A program made the position numbers and the translations under genes. Positions 58,693 to 64,000 of a DNA stretch of 64,000 nucleotides are shown in pieces. The notes beneath the pieces were generated by a model. The model was not told the DNA's origin and ran no database searches. It was given only the letters and a program-made list of their open reading frames with translations. The first letter of the stretch is position 1; every line of letters begins with the position of its first letter. The DNA is from Limivivens faecihominis. Its GTDB lineage: Bacteria > Bacillota > Clostridia > Lachnospirales > Lachnospiraceae. The stretch is from positions 124,001-188,000 of the forward strand of contig NZ_JAJEPR010000004.1 of NCBI RefSeq assembly GCF_020686945.1, written 5' to 3'.

Positions 58693-59985
58693 ATGCATAT
58701 ACCGAATAAGAAGATCCTTTCTTTTTTACTTGCGTGTTCCCTGTTTTCTGCTGTGCCTTTGGGAAATTATTCCCGCGCTGCAGAGACGACGGAAACGGCA
58801 AAGGATCAGTCCCTGGACACCACCTCAGCCTATCAGAATCTCATAAACACCATGAAATCAGCGACTAACAGCAGCCTGATTCTGCTTATGCGTTCTGCAC
58901 CAAATCAGGAGGGCTCTTTTATAGAGACTTCTCAGGGAGCCATGTTTCAACTGACATCCGGAGATTATCTGAAGAACGGTTGGGCTAAAATCAAGAATCA
59001 AATTTATTATTTTGATAAGAATGGTTATCGGAAAACCGGCTGGCTTGCCTGGCAGAAAAAATGGTATTATCTGAAGAAAGACGGCACATTGGCTTCGAAC
59101 CTCTGGGTTACAAATGGCTCTCAGAGGTGGTATGTTCAGGAAGATGGTACCCGTGCAACCGGTTTTGTGAAATATAAGAAATATACTTATTATTTCAATT
59201 CTTTCGGTTCTATGGTCAAAGGTCTTCGAGTGATCAATGGAAAAATTTACTTTTTCCGTGAAAACGGAACCATGGTAACGGGCTGGAAGTGTCTTTCAAA
59301 AAAGGTCTATTATTTCACACAGGACGGTTCTGCAGCTACCGGATGGATGGAAATCAATGGAAGCTGGTATTACTTTTTCGTTAATGGAGTGAGAGTCGCC
59401 AATCGTTCGATTGACGGAAACTATCTTGGCCCGAATGGAAAACGGGTGGCAGAGAAGCAAATAGAATCCCGCCATAAAATTTTTTGCGGAGATTCACGCA
59501 CAATGCAGCTGAAAAAAGCAGTTGGCTCTTCTGAAACCAGTTATGTCTATAAATATGGCATAGGATATAACTGGTTTGTAAACGAAGGAATCCTCGAGTT
59601 AAAAAAGCTTTTGCTGGTCTACCCCCAGTCTGATGTGATTTTAAATTTTGGAGTAAATGATCTGGGGAATATTTCCAAATACATTCAGATTTACCAGGAA
59701 TTGATAAATACTTACCCGAAGGCTCATTTCTATGTAATGGCCGTTAATCCGGTGGACGATGTCAAATACCCGAGTCTTGTCCAGCGAAACAAGACCACAA
59801 AACTGGTAACTATTTTTAACAGTATTCTCAAATCGGCTTTCCCGGACTGTTACATTGATACCTACAGTTACTTGGAGTCTTCCGGTTATGAGACTCTGGA
59901 CGGTTGCCATTATACGACGGCCACCTGCCTGAAGATTTATCATTATACTTTAAGTGAAATTCAAAAAAAGAGCGGCAATTCCTGA
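58693..59985 (+). CDS. Secreted choline-binding-repeat protein with SGNH hydrolase domain
   Basis: A 430-residue protein. A signal peptide (KKILSFLLACSLFSAVPLGN) is followed by a linker and about seven aromatic repeats of roughly 20 residues (GWAKIKNQIYYFDKNGYRKT, GWLAWQKKWYYLKKDGTLAS and so on; residues 97-240) of the cell-wall/glucan-binding type. The C-terminal domain is SGNH-like: FCGDSRTMQL near 268 (nucleophile Ser), FGVNDLGN (block III) and DGCHYTTAT with the dyad Asp/His. This suggests an extracellular esterase, perhaps deacetylating wall glycan or glycan substrates. Ribosome site GGAGGAA. Confidence 0.88.
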   Translation: MHIPNKKILSFLLACSLFSAVPLGNYSRAAETTETAKDQSLDTTSAYQNLINTMKSATNSSLILLMRSAPNQEGSFIETSQGAMFQLTSGDYLKNGWAKIKNQIYYFDKNGYRKTGWLAWQKKWYYLKKDGTLASNLWVTNGSQRWYVQEDGTRATGFVKYKKYTYYFNSFGSMVKGLRVINGKIYFFRENGTMVTGWKCLSKKVYYFTQDGSAATGWMEINGSWYYFFVNGVRVANRSIDGNYLGPNGKRVAEKQIESRHKIFCGDSRTMQLKKAVGSSETSYVYKYGIGYNWFVNEGILELKKLLLVYPQSDVILNFGVNDLGNISKYIQIYQELINTYPKAHFYVMAVNPVDDVKYPSLVQRNKTTKLVTIFNSILKSAFPDCYIDTYSYLESSGYETLDGCHYTTATCLKIYHYTLSEIQKKSGNS

Positions 59986-59990
59986 TACAG

Positions 59991-60030
59991 ACAGCTTTTC
60001 AAAATAAGAATTTTGAAAAGCTGTTTTTTT
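59991..60030 (+). terminator. Terminator of the SGNH-hydrolase gene
   Basis: ACAGCTTTTCAAAAT, loop AAGA, ATTTTGAAAAGCTGT: a perfect 15-bp stem, then TTTTTT. Confidence 0.92.
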
Positions 60031-60098
60031 CGTGAGAAAAAAATGGTATAATGCAGACAGCATTTTAATTTTAACAGGAGAAAAGGAGTATTTCATTT

Positions 60099-61106
60099 AT
60101 GGGAGATCTTTATTTAGCCAGCGACAAACGTTATGAAAAAATGGTATACAACCGGGTTGGAAAAAGCGGTCTCAAATTTCCGGCAGTTTCTCTTGGTTTC
60201 TGGCATAATTTTGGAAGCAAGGACAACTATGACAACATGAAAGCCATGTGCAGGAAGGCTTTCGATCTCGGTATCACCCAGTTTGACCTGGCCAACAATT
60301 ACGGCCCTGTCTACGGCAGCGCAGAGGAAAATGCAGGCCGGATTCTGAGCGAAGATTTCCGCCCTTACCGTGATGAACTTATTGTCACTTCAAAAGCCGG
60401 ATACGATATGTGGCCCGGTCCTTACGGTGACTGGGGCAGCAAAAAATATCTGACTGCCAGCATCGATCAGAGTCTTAAACGACTTCAACTGGATTATATG
60501 GATATTTTCTATCATCACCGCATGGATCCGGAAACTCCTCTGGAGGAGACCATGGAAGCGTTGGCCTCCATCGTTCACAGCGGTAAAGCCTTGTATGCCG
60601 GTATTTCCAATTACAACGAAGAGTACACGAGAAAGGCATCCGCCATCATGAAGGAGCTTCATTGCCCGCTCATCGTTAATCAGCGCCGGTATTCTATTTT
60701 TGACCGAACCATCGAGGAGGATGGTGTCAAAAATTGCTGTAAGGAGATCGGCATGGGAATCATCGCCTTCAGCCCGCTGGCTCAGGGACTTCTCACCGAC
60801 AAATATCTCCATGGAATCCCGGAAGACAGCCGTATCGCAAGGGATCATCGTTTCCTGAAGGCCTCAGCCCTGACACCAGAACGCCTGCACCAGATCAATG
60901 AACTCAACAAACTGGCGGCTGAGAGAGGCCAGACCCTGGCACAGATGGCCCTTTCCTGGATTCTGAAGGACGATGAAGTAGCTTCTGTTCTCATCGGTGC
61001 GTCCCGACCGGAACAGATCGAAGAAAATATCTCCATCGTGGAGCATCTTGATTTTACGGAAGAAGAGCTTAAGAAGATCGACGAGATCAGCAGAGAACAG
61101 GCATAA
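60099..61106 (+). CDS. Aldo/keto reductase (YghZ/IolS-like)
   Basis: A 335-residue NADPH-dependent AKR. RVGKSGLKFPAVSLGFWHNF starts the barrel; ITQFDLANNYGPVYGSAEE carries the catalytic Asp/Tyr, TSKAGYDMWPGPYG the Lys, and DYMDIFYHHRMDPETPLEET the His. The PGPYG loop is typical of glyceraldehyde-3-phosphate/methylglyoxal reductases. Extended -10 TGGTATAAT at 60044-60052. It is 14 nt before the galactosidase gene, so both are likely co-expressed for sugar use. Confidence 0.92.
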   Translation: MGDLYLASDKRYEKMVYNRVGKSGLKFPAVSLGFWHNFGSKDNYDNMKAMCRKAFDLGITQFDLANNYGPVYGSAEENAGRILSEDFRPYRDELIVTSKAGYDMWPGPYGDWGSKKYLTASIDQSLKRLQLDYMDIFYHHRMDPETPLEETMEALASIVHSGKALYAGISNYNEEYTRKASAIMKELHCPLIVNQRRYSIFDRTIEEDGVKNCCKEIGMGIIAFSPLAQGLLTDKYLHGIPEDSRIARDHRFLKASALTPERLHQINELNKLAAERGQTLAQMALSWILKDDEVASVLIGASRPEQIEENISIVEHLDFTEEELKKIDEISREQA

Positions 61107-61120
61107 AAGGAGGAGTTTTT

Positions 61121-63187
61121 ATGAAAGAACATACCTATCCTTTAAAAATGGACCATATCGCTGCCGGCGTGTGCTATTATCCGGAGCACTGGGGAGAAAA
61201 CTACTGGAAAAAAGATCTCCAGCTCATGAAAGAGCTTGGCCTGGAAACTGCCCGGGTGGGAGAGTTTGCCTGGAATTTCTTTGAGCCCCGGGAGGGTGTT
61301 TATGATTTTGCTCTCTTTGACCGTTTCCTGGATGAGGCAAAGGAAGCAGGAGTCAAGATTATTTTCTGTACCCCCACCTGTACGCCTCCGGCCTGGCTTT
61401 CCAGACGTTACCCGGAAACGCTGAACACCACCATAGAGGGCAATCCCTACCGCCACGGCATGCGACAGCACCACAATATGACAAGTCCGGTCTACCTGGA
61501 AAAATGCGACCGGCTTATCGAAGCCATGGCTTCCCATTTTGGCAGTCATCCGGCCATCATCGGCTGGCAGCTGGACAACGAGATCAACTGCGAGATTTCT
61601 ACCTATTATTCTCCGGCAGATCACGCGGCATTCCGGGAATATCTCCAGCAGAAATACCGGTCAATTGAGGAATACAATCAGGTGATTGGAGGAGATTTCT
61701 GGAACCAGTCCTGCCTTTCCTTCGATGACACGGCTCTTCCCGGTCTCACGATCTGCAATTCCAGCAATCCTCATGTGGTACTGGAGAGCAAGGATTTTGT
61801 CTCACATATTGCCATTCAGTATATGAAGCGTCAGGCCGATATCATCCGGAAATACATCGACGACAAGATTTTTATTACAACCAACGGCATTTTCCCTCAT
61901 CTGGATTACCAGAAGCTCATTGAGACAGGAATCCTGGATTTTATCACTTACGACAGCTATCCGAATTTTGGCTTTGCTATCGGCACCGATCCCAGAAAAG
62001 AAGGAGCTTTTAACGATCGAAATACCTCCTTTAATCTGGCTCGGGTACGGAGTATTTCTCCCTGCTTTGGTATTATGGAACAGCAGTCCGGAGGCGGCGG
62101 CTGGAATACCAGATTGCTGCAGCCGGCTCCAAAACCGGGACAGTTAAGGCTCTGGTCCTTCCAGTCCATCGCTCACGGCGCTGATTTCGTCCATTATTTC
62201 CGTTTCCGTACCAGCGATGTAGGCACAGAAATTTACTGGACCGGCCTTTTTGATCAGGACAGCCGGGAAAATCGCCGGGTGAAAGAGGCCCGGGAGACGA
62301 TTCAGGATTTTGCGAAGATCCATGACGTAGCCGGTAAGCCCTGCCTCAGCCGTGTGGCGATTCTCCAGGATTACAGGAACAACTGGGATGCAGAAAATGA
62401 TATCTTCCTGAAACCGTTAAATGATCTGAGCCTGGATGCCTGGTTTAAGACTCTTCAGAGAAATCATATTCCCTTTGATTTTGTGGATTTCCGTCCCGAG
62501 AGCACGATGGAAAATCTGGCCCCCTATGATCTGCTCATTGCGCCCCATGACGCCGTACTGACAGAAAAACAGGCTGCCCTTCTGGATCAGACCGTTTCCG
62601 AAGGAAAAACGCTGATCCTCGGCGCCAGAACAGGCTGCAAGGATGAACATGGCCACATCGTCCGCCAGACCGCACCAGGGCTTCTCAGAAAGCTTGCAGG
62701 CTGCTATGTGGAAGAATATACGGTATTGGGACCGGACGATGTAAATGCCGGTTCTATGGAGTGGAAGGAGGATCATAGCATCACAGCCGTTCATTCCCTT
62801 CACGAGATCCTGATTCCTGAGGAGGCGGAAACTCTGGCTTCCTACACCGGAACCTGGTACAAAAAAGCCGCCGCTCTAGTGAGCCATTCTTATGGAAAAG
62901 GTACGGTTTATTACCTGGGAAGCGCATTCTCCGGGGATACCGCAGAAAAACTTCTCTTAAAAATGCCGGCCGTCTTTGAAGACGCTTGGTGGCTGAATCT
63001 TCCGCCGGAGGTGGAACTGACGATCCGGGGAGCAGGAGAGGAAAAGTTCTATTTTCTTCTCAATTATAAACCGGTTCCCATGCCGGCCTCTCTGACAGAG
63101 AGTGCTGTGGATCTTCTGACTGGAAAAGAACTTTCCGGTGAGATTACAATTCCACCGTATGGGGTACTGGTATTGAAAAAAATCTGA
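61121..63187 (+). CDS. Beta-galactosidase, glycoside hydrolase family 42
   Basis: A 688-residue three-domain GH42 enzyme. The TIM barrel starts GVCYYPEHWGENYWKKDLQL. The acid/base Glu is in WQLDNEINCE and the nucleophile Glu is in FGIMEQQSGGGGWN. A trimerisation Rossmann-like domain and a small C-terminal beta domain follow. No signal peptide, so it acts on imported galactosides. AAAGGAGG precedes the ATG. A stem-loop terminator follows. Confidence 0.95.
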   Translation: MKEHTYPLKMDHIAAGVCYYPEHWGENYWKKDLQLMKELGLETARVGEFAWNFFEPREGVYDFALFDRFLDEAKEAGVKIIFCTPTCTPPAWLSRRYPETLNTTIEGNPYRHGMRQHHNMTSPVYLEKCDRLIEAMASHFGSHPAIIGWQLDNEINCEISTYYSPADHAAFREYLQQKYRSIEEYNQVIGGDFWNQSCLSFDDTALPGLTICNSSNPHVVLESKDFVSHIAIQYMKRQADIIRKYIDDKIFITTNGIFPHLDYQKLIETGILDFITYDSYPNFGFAIGTDPRKEGAFNDRNTSFNLARVRSISPCFGIMEQQSGGGGWNTRLLQPAPKPGQLRLWSFQSIAHGADFVHYFRFRTSDVGTEIYWTGLFDQDSRENRRVKEARETIQDFAKIHDVAGKPCLSRVAILQDYRNNWDAENDIFLKPLNDLSLDAWFKTLQRNHIPFDFVDFRPESTMENLAPYDLLIAPHDAVLTEKQAALLDQTVSEGKTLILGARTGCKDEHGHIVRQTAPGLLRKLAGCYVEEYTVLGPDDVNAGSMEWKEDHSITAVHSLHEILIPEEAETLASYTGTWYKKAAALVSHSYGKGTVYYLGSAFSGDTAEKLLLKMPAVFEDAWWLNLPPEVELTIRGAGEEKFYFLLNYKPVPMPASLTESAVDLLTGKELSGEITIPPYGVLVLKKI

Positions 63188-63198
63188 ATATAATTTTT

Positions 63199-63247
63199 AC
63201 CGCTCAGTCCGGTTTGCTTATGACTTGCTGGCTGAGCGGTATTTTTT
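63199..63247 (+). terminator. Terminator of the galactosidase operon
   Basis: ACCGCTCAG (63199-63207) pairs perfectly with CTGAGCGGT (63232-63240), then ATTTTTT. Confidence 0.88.
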
Positions 63248-63252
63248 GTATT

Positions 63253-63283
63253 GTAGTTTACATAATTTACTTATGTAAACTAC
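63253..63283. repeat. Perfect 13-bp inverted repeat of unknown function
   Basis: GTAGTTTACATAA (63253-63265), loop TTTAC, TTATGTAAACTAC (63271-63283). It lies between two terminators with no gene beside it. A short frame with GAGGAG site (MDIDVRKA, ATG at 63295) follows. Its AT-rich dyad looks more like an operator or recombination site than a terminator. Confidence 0.6.
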
Positions 63284-63314
63284 ATGAGGAGAAAATGGAT
63301 ATTGACGTAAGAAA

Positions 63315-63351
63315 AGCCTGACAACTGTTCTTATAAAACAGAAGACAGGCT
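63315..63351 (-). terminator. Terminator of lexA
   Basis: On the minus strand AGCCTG (63351-63346) pairs with CAGGCT (63320-63315), with inner CTGTT/AACAG; TTTTC follows. Confidence 0.65.
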
Positions 63352-63368
63352 ATTATAATCTTTCTCAA

Positions 63369-63986
63369 TCAGTGAAGGAAACGGAACACCCCAATGACCT
63401 TTCCCAGGATCTGAACGTCATCTGTGATGATGGGTTCCATCGCATCATTCTGCGGTTGCAGGCGGTAATGACCATCTTCCTTATAAAAAGTCTTGACGGT
63501 AGCGGAATCATCCAGAAGAGCGACAATGATCTCACCGTTTTCCGCGGTGCTTTTCTGCTCGATCAGAAGATGATCCCCACTGAAAATCCCTGCATTTATC
63601 ATGCTGTCACCCTTTACTGTGAGCATGAAAGTAGGATTCTTCGGAACATATTCAGCCGGAATCGGGAAATAGCTTTCCACGTTCTCTGTAGCGAGAATCG
63701 GCTCGCCGGCAGCCACACGTCCAACGACCGGCACATTTACCAGCTCCCTGCGGACCATATTGAAGTTATCATCCAGAATCTCAATCGCGCGGGGTTTGGT
63801 CGGATCCCGGCGGATGTAGCCGTTTTTCTCCAGTGTCTCCAAATGCGCGTGAACAGAAGAGGTGGACTTCAGGTTCACTGCCTCACAGATTTCGCGTACT
63901 GCAGGCGGGAAACCGCGGTTCATAATCTGATCTTTGATATATTCCAGAATTTCTTCCTGTTTTTTTGTGATTTTTCCATATGCCAT
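63369..63986 (-). CDS. lexA: LexA repressor
   Basis: A 205-residue SOS repressor. The winged helix (1-70) has FPPAVREICEAVNLKSTSSV. The Ala-Gly cleavage site is in VGRVAAGEPI, and the autoprotease Ser/Lys are in KGDSMINAG and SATVKTF. RecA-bound filaments trigger its self-cleavage. GGAGGT lies before the ATG. The promoter and any LexA box are beyond the window end. Confidence 0.97.
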   Translation of the reverse strand: MAYGKITKKQEEILEYIKDQIMNRGFPPAVREICEAVNLKSTSSVHAHLETLEKNGYIRRDPTKPRAIEILDDNFNMVRRELVNVPVVGRVAAGEPILATENVESYFPIPAEYVPKNPTFMLTVKGDSMINAGIFSGDHLLIEQKSTAENGEIIVALLDDSATVKTFYKEDGHYRLQPQNDAMEPIITDDVQILGKVIGVFRFLH

Positions 63987-64000
63987 AGCTGAATACCTCC

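Noticed and set aside
1..64000. tRNA, rRNA or CRISPR arrays
   Set aside because: No cloverleaf-like, rRNA-like or regularly spaced repeat sequence was noticed on reading; a tRNAscan or CRISPR search was not possible here.

Overview
The window looks like a chromosomal segment from a Gram-positive, low-to-mid GC, anaerobic Clostridia, most likely a gut Lachnospiraceae. Supporting signs are a Rex repressor, an electron-bifurcating NfnAB pair, YqfC/YqfD and a SpoVB-like flippase from sporulation lineages, the Prp-processed form of ribosomal protein L27, LexA, and strong TTGACA/TATAAT-type promoters with AGGAGG ribosome binding sites. No rRNA, tRNA or CRISPR array was seen.

Layout. 1-10.9 kb: tail of aspartate kinase, rex, nnr, alr with a MazF toxin lacking its antitoxin, yebC, a CFI-box protein, tepA, uppP and an FtsK/SpoIIIE translocase. 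10.9-15.1 kb: nfnAB behind a long structured leader, a Dabb protein, rlmH, and the 3' remnant of a group II intron. 15.1-22.2 kb: a sodium-dependent transporter, DUF3006 and a secreted ComEC-like hydrolase on the minus strand, then a Dus enzyme, a flavin-binding protein, a PIN/NYN-like protein, a patatin and a secreted protein. 22.2-34.4 kb: the yqfC-yqfD-phoH-ybeY block, DUF3048, a flippase, pyridoxal kinase, proB-ynzC-fthC-proA, lepB and miaB.

34.4-43.3 kb is the most interesting part. An apparent nine-gene operon encodes a NifH-like reductase, two NifD/K-like subunits, a siderophore/corrinoid-type ABC importer (binding protein, permease, ATPase), a HypB/UreG-like GTPase with cysteine pairs, a second soluble ABC ATPase and a signal-less binding-protein-like protein. 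nifB, nifE and nifN are absent, so this is not a nitrogen-fixing nitrogenase but a nitrogenase-like system of unknown substrate joined to metal or metal-complex uptake. A perfect inverted repeat just after the predicted start of transcription resembles a metal-repressor operator.

43.3-45.7 kb is a Type II restriction-modification cassette: controller protein with a classical C-box, PD-(D/E)XK nuclease, and a convergent C5-cytosine methyltransferase whose start overlaps the stop of a PfkB kinase. 46.7-52.4 kb: a DUF3737-MalY pair behind a 19-bp-spacer (MerR-type) promoter, DUF2284, and a B12-binding radical SAM/DUF2344 pair. 52.4-58 kb is the conserved translation block rng-rplU-prp-rpmA-obg-yhbY-nadD-yqeK-rsfS. 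58-64 kb: a YhcH-family protein, a choline-binding-repeat SGNH hydrolase, an aldo/keto reductase with a GH42 beta-galactosidase, and lexA.
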